From NCBI GenBank assembly GCA_035285005.1, contig JAYKIB010000122.1:1-6301 (forward strand): DNA of 6,301 nt. Direction: 5' to 3'. This document shows, piece by piece, positions 1 through 5,553 of the stretch. Both the position numbers and the translations under genes were made by a program. Origin of the DNA: Prochlorothrix sp035285005 (lineage in GTDB: Bacteria > Cyanobacteriota > Cyanobacteriia > Prochlorotrichales > Prochlorotrichaceae). The notes below the pieces were generated by a model. The model was given only the letters and a program-made list of their open reading frames with translations. It had not been told where the DNA came from and ran no database searches. Every line of letters begins with the position of its first letter. The stretch's first letter is position 1.

Positions 1-891
1 CCCAGCGTCGGGGGTGAAGATGCGTTCCTCCACGGCACCCGGCTCGCCCATTAACTCAGCGGGTTTGTTGTTATGAACCACTCGCACGCCGCCCGCATTA
101 CCGGCTCGCACCCGAATTTGTTCTTGACCTTGCCAGAGGCGCTGGCTTCCGGCTAACATCATGCCTTCAAATTCCGTGTTGCCATCCACGGTGACGCGCA
201 CCCAAGACTGGGTTTCTAGGGAGAGTTGGACGGCTACGGGCTGTTGGGTGTAGGTGCCGGGGTCAGGTAGCTGGGCCACGAGGTCACGACTTTTGCGGAG
301 CCACGTGTTGGGGTTGAAGTGATCCTGAAGGGGAAAGGATTGGCGTAGGGGGGCCACCAGCTCCTCCGGAACCTGGCTGAGGAGACCCGTGCGGGGCTGG
401 GCGGACTGGAATGCGGGGCTAATGTCCGGGTTGAGCAGGAGCAGTGAGGCGGTGCTGGGCTGCAATTGGTTGAGGGACCGGGACATCATCACCGACAGGC
501 CGTTGACAGCGCTGAAAATGACAAATATGTAGAACAGGTAGAGGTGAATGGGGCGCAACTGACCCACGGACCAGTCCATTGCGAGCCGCCGCGATCGGGT
601 ATTGCTGAGTTCCAGGGGGAATTGCTCTGCTAAGTCAGCACTTGCTAGGCCCAAGGCGTCTCCAATGCGGCGAATCAAGGCCCGAATATAGACCGGTTCC
701 GGCAGAGATTTAAGATCGCCGGTTTCGATCGCCTGGAGCAGCCGTCGCTGAATCTTGGTTTGGGAAGCAAGGTAGTCCAACGTTTTCTGCTGGTACTCCC
801 GGTTCTGGCGCAGATGTTCTCCAATTTCCTGGAGTTTCTGGGCCTGGACTTGGTCTAACTGGAGTGCAGAGGGTTTCTGCCGCTTCCTCAT
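1..891 (-). CDS. RodZ-like cell-shape protein (HTH + TM + DUF4115), C-terminus cut by window edge
   Basis: Probable RodZ-family membrane protein, which in rod-shaped bacteria links MreB to the peptidoglycan synthesis machinery. 297 codons are open from ATG 891 to the left edge with no stop. Seen: a basic N-terminus; an Xre/HTH_25-type helix-turn-helix at about residues 17-90 (LQEIGEHLRQNRE, TKIQRRLLQAIETG, PEPVYIRALIRR); one transmembrane segment at about 115-137 (HLYLFYIFVIFSAVNGLSVM); a linker; then a beta-rich DUF4115-like domain from about 218 (VQLSLETQSWVRVTVDG to IRVRAGNAGGVRV). An in-frame TGA 15 nt upstream and a GAGGAG at 903-908 (11 nt spacer) fix this start. Basic residues before the membrane segment and the HTH at the N-terminus suggest an N-in, C-out topology. 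It lies downstream of the pseudouridine synthase gene on the same strand, but a 366-nt gap suggests its own promoter. The symbol is left empty because cyanobacterial homologues are divergent. Confidence 0.85.
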   Translation of the reverse strand, partial: MRKRQKPSALQLDQVQAQKLQEIGEHLRQNREYQQKTLDYLASQTKIQRRLLQAIETGDLKSLPEPVYIRALIRRIGDALGLASADLAEQFPLELSNTRSRRLAMDWSVGQLRPIHLYLFYIFVIFSAVNGLSVMMSRSLNQLQPSTASLLLLNPDISPAFQSAQPRTGLLSQVPEELVAPLRQSFPLQDHFNPNTWLRKSRDLVAQLPDPGTYTQQPVAVQLSLETQSWVRVTVDGNTEFEGMMLAGSQRLWQGQEQIRVRAGNAGGVRVVHNNKPAELMGEPGAVEERIFTPDAG

Positions 892-1156
892 GGGATTTAC
901 AACTCCTCAGGTGTTGCAATGGGTAACGCTACAAGCCAGTCCTATCATCTCAGAGGTAACGATATCTTTGCAATAGGCGACAGGAAGTTGATCCTATGCA
1001 GGTCATCGTTCCACGAATTTATAGCAACGGACCGAATCCATGCTGTTCGGATCAAGCTTGGAGTCTGTCCAAATTCTGGTTAGAGACTGGAGCCGACGAT
1101 TAGGTTGATCTACTTAATCATTACGGATTTTTTGATTTCAGTCCAGTGGACACTTT

Positions 1157-1180
1157 GATCTAATCCCAGATCTAATCCCA
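1157..1180. repeat. perfect tandem duplication of a 12-mer
   Basis: GATCTAATCCCA occurs twice head to tail with no mismatch. It lies in the gap between the pseudouridine synthase and RodZ-like genes. No function can be read from it; it may be replication slippage or two binding sites for one protein, since 12 nt is close to one helical turn. Confidence 0.8.
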
Positions 1181-1207
1181 GTTTTCGGGAGAGTACCCAG
1201 GCAGGAG

Positions 1208-1250
1208 TCAGGGTTTGGGATGCGCTAAACGGAGTTGCAGCTCACCCCCA
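1208..1250 (+). repeat. possible degenerate copy of the ATCAGGG/hairpin repeat
   Basis: The 12-mer TCAGGGTTTGGG here is identical to 5271-5282. In both places the next block ends in CACCCCC after the same number of bases (31). The outer arm positions match and the central part has diverged (about 17 of 31 by eye). The copy ends just beyond the stop of the pseudouridine synthase gene. Homology with the copy at 5270 is likely but not certain. Confidence 0.4.
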
Positions 1251-1257
1251 TCAAGCT

Positions 1258-1986
1258 CTAAGGGACCTGCGTCAGGTTTTGAATTTCCTGCAAAGTGAGG
1301 TGTCGCCACTGGCCAGGAGGTAACGGGTCGAGGGAGAGGGGACCGATGGCGGTGCGATGTAACCGCAAAACCGGGTGGCCCAATTGCTCGGCAACCCGTC
1401 GAATTTGGCGGTTTCGCCCCTCCCACAGCTGAATTTGGAGGCAGGTGCGATCGGGTTTTTGCTGGACCCGTTTGACGGTGGCGGGTAGGGTCAGTTTGCC
1501 ATCCAGAGGTAGGCCCGATCGCCAGCGCTGTAGACTATCCGGCGAGGGATGGCCCTGGACCCAGACGCGATAGGTTTTTGCGATCGGGTGGCGGGGATGG
1601 GTGAGGCGAAAGGTGAAGTCACCGTCGTTGCTGAGGAGCAAGGCCCCGGTGGAGTTGAAGTCGAGACGACCGACGGGATGCAGCCCCTGGCCCTGGCGTA
1701 GGGTACTGGGCAGGTGGTCTAGCACCGTGGGCCGCCCCTGGGGATCGGCGCAGGTGGACACCACGCCCAGGGGTTTGTGGAGCAAAATGTAGAGGTGTTC
1801 CGGCTTTGGGTGTGTTTGTAGGGAAACCCCATCTAATTCAATGAAATCCTGCTGGGGATCAACTTTTTGGCCTAGGTGGGCGACTTGGCCATTGACCCGC
1901 ACTCGTCCAGCGACGATGAGTTCCTCGGCCCGCCGGCGGGAGGCGATGCCCTGGTGGGCGAGAACTTTTTGGAGGCGATCGGCCAT
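1258..1986 (-). CDS. RsuA/RluB/RluE-family rRNA pseudouridine synthase
   Basis: Converts a specific uridine in ribosomal RNA to pseudouridine; cytoplasmic. 242 aa, usual for the short RsuA/RluB class. Seen: an N-terminal S4 RNA-binding domain at about residues 1-48 (RLQKVLAHQGIASRRRAEELI, then GRVRVNGQ); a catalytic domain from about 64 (YILLHKPLGVVST); motif II GRLDFNSTGALLLSNDG at 106-122 with catalytic Asp109; KTYRVWVQG at 137-145; and the C-terminal EGRNRQIRR at 189-197 that marks this family. All expected catalytic elements are present, with Phe-Asn-Ser where Tyr/Xaa-Thr-Ser is common. The ATG at 1986 has no clear Shine-Dalgarno, but the S4 domain begins directly after it and no in-frame alternative start is seen just upstream. 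Which rRNA (16S or 23S) is modified cannot be decided here. It is separated from the dihydroorotase-like gene by 379 nt of repeats, so it is probably transcribed independently. Confidence 0.93.
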   Translation of the reverse strand: MADRLQKVLAHQGIASRRRAEELIVAGRVRVNGQVAHLGQKVDPQQDFIELDGVSLQTHPKPEHLYILLHKPLGVVSTCADPQGRPTVLDHLPSTLRQGQGLHPVGRLDFNSTGALLLSNDGDFTFRLTHPRHPIAKTYRVWVQGHPSPDSLQRWRSGLPLDGKLTLPATVKRVQQKPDRTCLQIQLWEGRNRQIRRVAEQLGHPVLRLHRTAIGPLSLDPLPPGQWRHLTLQEIQNLTQVP

Positions 1987-2052
1987 GGGGAACTGACGAA
2001 TTGAGAGGCAGAATTCCAGGGTACCGCGAAGTCTTCAGGGTTGGCCCAGGGT

Positions 2053-2093
2053 CGTCAGGCAATACAAATCCGTCGGATCAGTATTGCCTGACG
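2053..2093. repeat. 41-nt near-perfect palindrome (long hairpin)
   Basis: Arms CGTCAGGCAATAC (2053-2065) and GTATTGCCTGACG (2081-2093) are perfect 13-nt inverted repeats. Between them ATCCG-T-CGGAT is itself palindromic, so the stem can continue after a small AA/CA internal loop. It lies about 67-107 nt upstream of the pseudouridine synthase ATG on the minus strand. No T-run follows in either direction, so it is not a typical Rho-independent terminator. It could be an operator, an mRNA-end or leader structure, or a mobile repeat. Confidence 0.85.
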
Positions 2094-2139
2094 GGATTCA
2101 AGAAACGCAAGAGGGTAACGGATCGGAGCCTAATTCTGC

Positions 2140-2167
2140 GGTGTGTTTCGGCTTCGCCCCATGCACC
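2140..2167. repeat. weak TTC-loop hairpin
   Basis: The core GGC-TTC-GCC (2150-2158) has outer GGTG/CACC arms with mismatches between. The same GC-TTC-GC core appears in the stronger hairpins at 2204-2224 and 2271-2287, so this is probably a decayed member of the family. Confidence 0.4.
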
Positions 2168-2196
2168 CTACTGGATTGACTGGTGCCGACGTAGGT

Positions 2197-2301
2197 ATCA
2201 GGGTTGGGCAGCTTCGCTGCCCAAGCGAAGGAATCGCGCGGCTCTACAGGGTACCTCGACTCATTGGGGTGTGCGGCTTCGCCGCACGCCTCACCCCTGA
2301 T
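2197..2301. repeat. paired inverted hairpin repeat (REPIN-like doublet), copy 1
   Basis: The 105-nt unit begins with ATCAGGG (2197-2203) and ends with CCCTGAT (2295-2301). Next to each end is a hairpin with a TTC triloop: TTGGGCAGC/GCTGCCCAA (2204-2212/2216-2224) and GTGCGGC/GCCGCAC (2271-2277/2281-2287), the latter extendable by GC and GT pairs. Read on the minus strand, the right half continues after its hairpin into an 18-nt block (2258-2241) that matches 5312-5329 at 15 of 18 positions. The two halves point toward each other, as in REP doublets. The arm sequences differ between copies while loop and border are kept. Confidence 0.75.
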
Positions 2302-2335
2302 TTTGAGGTGGATCACAGGACGGAACCCTAGATTT

Positions 2336-2373
2336 TTTGAGGTGACCTGCGGGATTTGAGGTGACCTACGGGA
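2336..2373 (+). repeat. two tandem 19-nt repeats overlapping the dihydroorotase-like stop codon
   Basis: TTTGAGGTGACCTGCGGGA is followed directly by the same 19 nt with one change (G to A at position 14). The second copy contains the TAG stop of the dihydroorotase-like gene (2366-2368) and the last codons of its C-terminus. AGGTGACCT in each unit is an interrupted palindrome. TGAGGTGACC also resembles the YGAGGTRYCC box in the hairpin elements. Confidence 0.85.
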
Positions 2374-3670
2374 TTTGGACCTGTCGCACTTTTCCCCGCA
2401 GGGTTTGACCGAGGTAGGGAGTGTTGTGGGATCGGGACTGGAGGGTGTCGGGGCTCACGGTCCAGGACTGGGCGGGGTCGAACCAAAGCCAGCCGCCGGT
2501 GCCACTGCTGAGGCTGGGGGGGGCTAAGCCTAGAATTTGGGCAGGGCCGATCGACAGCCGGTGCCACAGATCCGCTGCGGACCAGTGACCCGGGGCCACA
2601 AAGGTGTGCCACAGAACCGCCAGGGCCAACTCCAAGCCGATCGCGCCCGCTGGCGCTTCCCCAAAGGCCACGGTCTTTTCTTCGTAGGTGCAGGGAGTGT
2701 GGTCCACGGCGATCGCATCGAGGATCCCGGACTGTACTGCTGCCTGGAGGGCCGATCGATCGTCAACATTGCCCACGGGTGGAATTAGGTGCAGGTGGGG
2801 ATCGTAGGTGGCCAGATCTTCGGTGCTGTGGACCAGGTGCATCCAGGTGGTACTAGCGGTGACCGGGAGCCCCTGGGCCTTGGCCTGGGCCACGAGTTCC
2901 ACGCCCCGAGCCGTGGTAACGCGCATGAGATGGATGGGTGTACCCAGTTCGGCGATCGTTTCCAGCAGTCCCGCCAGGGGAATGGTCTCAGTTAAATAGG
3001 GCAGCCCCGGCAGGCCATAGTGGAGGGCGAGGGGTCCATCCCAGGCCGTCCCCGATCCGGCTAGGGTCGGGTTCCAGGGCCACAGGGCGATCGGTCTCTT
3101 GAGGGATTGGCTATAGTCCAACACCCGCCGGATCAGGGTCCAATCCTCCAGGGCCACCCCGTCGCTAAAGCCGATCGCCCCGGCTTGGGCCAGTTCTGCC
3201 AAGTCGGTCATCTGTTTACCTTGGCAGCCCTGGGTGATTGCGCCCCAGTAATGGAATTGAGGCGGAGGGGTCGAGGGTTGAGGGGCCCTAGGATCCCGGC
3301 TACGGTGGTGCCGACTCCTTTGACGCTGTTGCAAGCGCTCGCGATCGTCGAGGGCCGGGGTGGTGTTGGGTAAGACAGCCACTTGGGTAAAGCCCCCGGC
3401 GATGGCAGCGGCGGCCAAAGAGTCCCAGGTTTCCCGATCCTCGTGGCCCGGTTCCCCCGATCGGCTGTGGAGATCCACCAAACCGGGGGCCAGAATTTGG
3501 CCCGACGCGGCTTGACGGCGGACGCTGGCAGGGATCTGATCCGGATCGGGATCGATTTGGGGGGGAGTCTCGGGATGGAGGAGGACGGTGGCGGGTCGAT
3601 CGATCCCAGCTTGGGGATCCAGCACCCGGATTTGGTCCAATACAATCGGTTCTTGAAGCTTGGCTTCCAT
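2366..3670 (-). CDS. dihydroorotase-like protein (type I amidohydrolase family), active site degenerate
   Basis: Family: cyclic amidohydrolases related to type I dihydroorotase (pyrC/AllB group), which close carbamoyl-aspartate to dihydroorotate in pyrimidine synthesis. The start is uncertain: GTG at 3685 gives 439 aa, and the ATG five codons later (3670) gives 434. Neither has a clear Shine-Dalgarno, and ATG is preferred. Numbering below is from the GTG. Seen: ILAPGLVDLHSRSGEPGHE at 64-82, equivalent to the usual PGLIDxHxHxREPG; GFSDG at 172-176; LHYGLPGLPYLTET at 221-234; GVELVAQAKAQGLPVTA at 261-277; VDHTPCTYEEK at 327-337; APAGAIGLELAL at 344-355. The fold signature is strong, but several ligands are changed: the second His of HxH is Arg75, the substrate Arg is Gly77, the HxED site reads WPWN (202-205), and the His before ST/TT is Arg255. 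Asp175 and Asp328 remain. Catalysis by the standard mechanism is doubtful; a non-catalytic partner of aspartate carbamoyltransferase is one possibility. An Arg/Pro-rich stretch (about 117-142) is a likely insert. Confidence 0.85.
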   Translation of the reverse strand: MEAKLQEPIVLDQIRVLDPQAGIDRPATVLLHPETPPQIDPDPDQIPASVRRQAASGQILAPGLVDLHSRSGEPGHEDRETWDSLAAAAIAGGFTQVAVLPNTTPALDDRERLQQRQRSRHHRSRDPRAPQPSTPPPQFHYWGAITQGCQGKQMTDLAELAQAGAIGFSDGVALEDWTLIRRVLDYSQSLKRPIALWPWNPTLAGSGTAWDGPLALHYGLPGLPYLTETIPLAGLLETIAELGTPIHLMRVTTARGVELVAQAKAQGLPVTASTTWMHLVHSTEDLATYDPHLHLIPPVGNVDDRSALQAAVQSGILDAIAVDHTPCTYEEKTVAFGEAPAGAIGLELALAVLWHTFVAPGHWSAADLWHRLSIGPAQILGLAPPSLSSGTGGWLWFDPAQSWTVSPDTLQSRSHNTPYLGQTLRGKVRQVQIP

Positions 3671-3764
3671 CGCGGGCAAATTCACACAGCTAAACGCAGA
3701 CGCGGGAGGATTTCACCACAAGGGCTGGGATAGAACGGGGGAGCGGGAGCGAACGCCCCTGAAT

Positions 3765-5108
3765 CTAGAGCGCTCCAGCGGCAGTGGAGTCAAAAATACT
3801 TCCGGCTCCGAAATGGGTCGTAATGTTCAAAGCTTGCAGCACCGGATGGCCCGCTAGTTTTTGGGGATAGTCCACCACGGTCACAGCTCCGTTACCCTGC
3901 TTCACAGCCCAAAAATCCTTCGGTTGCAGCCCCATCACGTAGCAGAGAATCGCCTTATTGACCGCATCATGGGCCACCACCAGACCCGTACTGCCCTCGG
4001 GTGCGTTGGCAATAATCGCCTCCCAGGCGGCGACCCCCCGATCCCACACATCCTGAAGGTTCTCACCCTCGGGCATCTGGACGGTCTCCGGCGCATCCTT
4101 CCAGGCTTGGAGTAAGTCCGCATATTCCGCCTTAATCTCTGCCTCTAGCTTGCCCTCCCAGAGACCATGGCCAATTTCCATCAAGCGACTTTCCGTTTCG
4201 AGGCGGAGTCCCTCGTGTTTGGCCACGATCGCCTCGGCGGTTTCCTTGGGGCGGAGTAGAGGACTGGTGATGGCAAAATCAATCTGGACATCCTGCAAAA
4301 ATTCGGCGGCAGCGGCAGCTTGGCGATGGCCATTTTCATTGAGGGGAATGTCAATCTGGCCCTGAAAGCGCTGCATTCGGTTCCACTCCGTTTCGCCGTG
4401 GCGTACCAGCAACAGCCGCACCCCACTTTTCTCCTTGCGATCGGGTAAGGGATCGCCCAGGTGAGCCGTTAAATTCATCGACTCCAGCTGAGCCTTCTCC
4501 CCCAGCCCCCCCGTAAAATTCAGCACACTGACCCCACAGTTGGACTGGCGCAGGACCTTATATTCCTTGGGCCCGATGCCCAGGGCCGTGCTCAGTAGAG
4601 CCCGAATCACCCCATTGTGGGCCACGATGACCAGGGTTTGGTCCCGATGCTCGGCTAGCACTCGCCGCCAAAACCCACGGGTTTGCTCATAGAGGTCGAT
4701 CACAGGCCGCAGGGTCGTTTCCTGGCCGTCCCGGTTGACCACCATGGTCAGTTGCTCAGGATGCTCTTGCCACAGCTTATAACTCTCGCCCGCCGTTGCC
4801 TTAACCTCATCCCGCGATAGCCCTTCCCAGAGGGGGAGGTCGATCTCCATCAGTTCTTCGGTAGGTTGGGGGGTGGGTTGCTGCCCCTCGGGAAAGCAGC
4901 CACAGATGATTTGGGCGGTGTGGTGAGCCCGTTTGAGGGGGCTACAGTACACCGCATTAGGGGCGACATTGGCCAACACCTGACCCACCTGTTGAGCCGA
5001 AGCTTGGCCTGCCTCGGTGAGGACAGATACATCAGAGCGGCCTTGAATGCGACCTTCAGCGTTGTAGCTACTTTGGCCGTGGCGAACGAGAATTACGCGA
5101 GTAGTCAG
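3765..5108 (-). CDS. two-domain histidine phosphatase (phosphoglycerate mutase-like), probable CTG start
   Basis: Two fused histidine-phosphatase domains of the phosphoglycerate mutase superfamily; 447 aa from the CTG at 5108. Domain 1: VILVRHGQSSYN with nucleophile His10, CSPLKRAHHTA, acidic EIDLPLWEG at 88-96, and VAHNG with His164. Domain 2: LLLVRHGETEWN with His237, TSPLLRPKETA, EIGHGLWEG at 311-319, and VAHDA with His380. Both sites keep the RHG, Glu and second His needed for phospho-His chemistry, so both look active. The substrate cannot be told; family members include phosphoglycerate mutases, phosphoserine phosphatases and sugar phosphatases. Start choice: no ATG, GTG or TTG is near the conserved TRVILVRHG. 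A TTG at 5210 would add 34 residues of low-complexity sequence and another lies at 5138, both without a Shine-Dalgarno, while a GGAGG sits exactly 8 nt before the CTG. An ATG at 5220 is in another frame. The dihydroorotase-like gene follows after 79-94 nt and may be co-transcribed. Confidence 0.88.
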   Translation of the reverse strand: MTTRVILVRHGQSSYNAEGRIQGRSDVSVLTEAGQASAQQVGQVLANVAPNAVYCSPLKRAHHTAQIICGCFPEGQQPTPQPTEELMEIDLPLWEGLSRDEVKATAGESYKLWQEHPEQLTMVVNRDGQETTLRPVIDLYEQTRGFWRRVLAEHRDQTLVIVAHNGVIRALLSTALGIGPKEYKVLRQSNCGVSVLNFTGGLGEKAQLESMNLTAHLGDPLPDRKEKSGVRLLLVRHGETEWNRMQRFQGQIDIPLNENGHRQAAAAAEFLQDVQIDFAITSPLLRPKETAEAIVAKHEGLRLETESRLMEIGHGLWEGKLEAEIKAEYADLLQAWKDAPETVQMPEGENLQDVWDRGVAAWEAIIANAPEGSTGLVVAHDAVNKAILCYVMGLQPKDFWAVKQGNGAVTVVDYPQKLAGHPVLQALNITTHFGAGSIFDSTAAGAL

Positions 5109-5116
5109 GGGTCTAG

Positions 5117-5121
5117 CCTCC
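5117..5121 (-). promoter_or_regulatory. strong Shine-Dalgarno (GGAGG) that selects a CTG start
   Basis: On the minus strand GGAGG is followed by an 8-nt spacer and then CTG ACT ACT CGC, which encodes the first residues of the conserved phosphatase N-terminus. It is the best ribosome binding site upstream of this gene and the main reason for proposing initiation at 5108 instead of the TTG codons at 5138 or 5210. Confidence 0.6.
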
Positions 5122-5269
5122 GGAGTTTTAGAATGCAACAGGGATAGGGCAACGGACGGGCAAGTTAGGGGGGCAAGGCGGGACTCTCGCCGCAGTGGGG
5201 GCGCTGCCAAGGGGGGACATGTCTAGGGAACCGTTTAATCCAACTGTTTGGCAAATCGGCCACGCAAAA

Positions 5270-5507
5270 ATCAGGGTTTGGGGTGGGCTGCGACTCCGCT
5301 CAGCCCACCCCCGAGGTACCCCTCAGAGCAGGACGAGGCTTAGCCAAAGGGGGGAGAACCTATGCCTAGGGAATCTTACCGTGATTTAGTTTCTCTGTAG
5401 TCCTGTCCATGGGTTTCCCAGCCCGAGTTTACTGACAGGGGTCGAGTTTATTGAGGACACCTCAGTTAATTGTGGCAGGCGGCGAAGCCGCCTGCCACAA
5501 CCCTGAT
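5270..5507. repeat. paired inverted hairpin repeat (REPIN-like doublet), copy 2
   Basis: Bounded by ATCAGGG (5270-5276) and CCCTGAT (5501-5507). The left half has hairpin GGGGTGGGCTG/CAGCCCACCCC (5280-5290/5301-5311), followed by CGAGGTACCC and AGAGC (5312-5329). The right half, read on the minus strand, has a perfect 14-bp hairpin TTGTGGCAGGCGGC/GCCGCCTGCCACAA (arms 5470-5483 and 5487-5500, triloop GAA on plus, TTC on minus), followed by TGAGGTGTCC (5464-5455). Border, hairpin and YGAGGTRYCC box come in the same order and orientation as in the right half of the unit at 2197-2301, but the spacing between halves is larger (238 nt overall). Confidence 0.75.
5424..5454 (+). repeat. direct repeat CGAGTTTAYTGA with 19-nt period
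   Basis: CGAGTTTACTGA (5424-5435) and CGAGTTTATTGA (5443-5454) differ at one base and start 19 nt apart, the same period as the tandem repeat at 2336-2373. They lie inside the paired hairpin unit. The last bases belong to the small palindrome TGAGG-ACA-CCTCA (5452-5464). Confidence 0.65.
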
Positions 5508-5515
5508 TCTGCCGT

Positions 5516-5553
5516 GGGCACTGCGGTCGAAATTTGAATTTTTCGAGGTGCCC
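5516..5553. repeat. interrupted hairpin upstream of the DUF6883 gene
   Basis: The outer arms are GGGCAC (5516-5521) and GTGCCC (5548-5553); the inner arms are TCGAAA (5527-5532) and TTTCGA (5541-5546) around an AT-rich loop. The right side contains CGAGGTGCCC, a further match to the YGAGGTRYCC box. It lies at the 5' boundary of the short open frame before the DUF6883 gene and could be a leader structure or a decayed repeat. Confidence 0.55.

Larger units (their letters stand above)
892..1257. other. 366-nt intergenic region, no gene seen
   Basis: This gap separates the pseudouridine synthase stop from the RodZ-like start and should hold the promoter and leader of the latter. No coding frame is convincing on either strand. 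On the minus strand a TATAAA (plus coordinates about 1017-1022) and an AT-rich stretch are visible, but no well-spaced -35 box accompanies them, so no promoter is called. The gap holds a perfect tandem 12-mer (1157-1180) and a possible degenerate copy of the ATCAGGG hairpin family (1208-1250). Confidence 0.6.
1987..2365. other. 379-nt repeat-rich intergenic region
   Basis: This gap between the dihydroorotase-like stop and the pseudouridine synthase start has no credible gene. Reading frames that cross it on the plus strand translate the hairpins into Arg-rich strings and resemble no protein family. In order it holds a 41-nt palindrome (2053-2093), a weak TTC-loop hairpin (2140-2167), a pair of inverted ATCAGGG hairpin elements (2197-2301), and a 19-nt tandem repeat (2336-2373). 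None of the hairpins is followed by a T-run on the minus strand, so no intrinsic terminator is called. Confidence 0.75.

Noticed and set aside
1010..1030. TATAAA as a -10 box for the RodZ-like gene
   Set aside because: No -35-like hexamer at 16-18 nt spacing was found; the distance from the nearby TTGATC is too large.
2001..2331. Plus-strand open frames of 62-99 codons across the gap before the pseudouridine synthase
   Set aside because: They run through hairpin repeats, translate to Arg-rich low-complexity strings, overlap each other in different frames and have no Shine-Dalgarno or family resemblance.
1987..2365. CRISPR array
   Set aside because: The repeats here are hairpin pairs and a two-unit tandem without spacers of regular length, and no cas gene is in the window.
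3132..3138. Another ATCAGGG
   Set aside because: It lies inside the dihydroorotase-like coding region without a following hairpin or box, so it is a chance heptamer.
2537..3373. Several plus-strand and alternative-frame open frames inside the dihydroorotase-like gene
   Set aside because: The minus-strand frame shows clear amidohydrolase motifs along its whole length; the others are by-products of its GC-rich codons.
3745..3760. Short GC hairpin just past the phosphatase stop as a terminator
   Set aside because: The stem is only about five pairs including a GT wobble, and no T-run follows on the minus strand.
5109..5210. N-terminal extension of the phosphatase from TTG 5210 or TTG 5138
   Set aside because: The added residues are low-complexity, lie before the conserved domain start, and have no ribosome site, whereas a strong one precedes CTG 5108. 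It is kept as an alternative only.
5195..5389. 64-codon plus-strand frame, and a 12-codon frame at 5362-5400
   Set aside because: The first reads through the hairpin repeat and the second is too short; neither has protein-like composition or conserved context.
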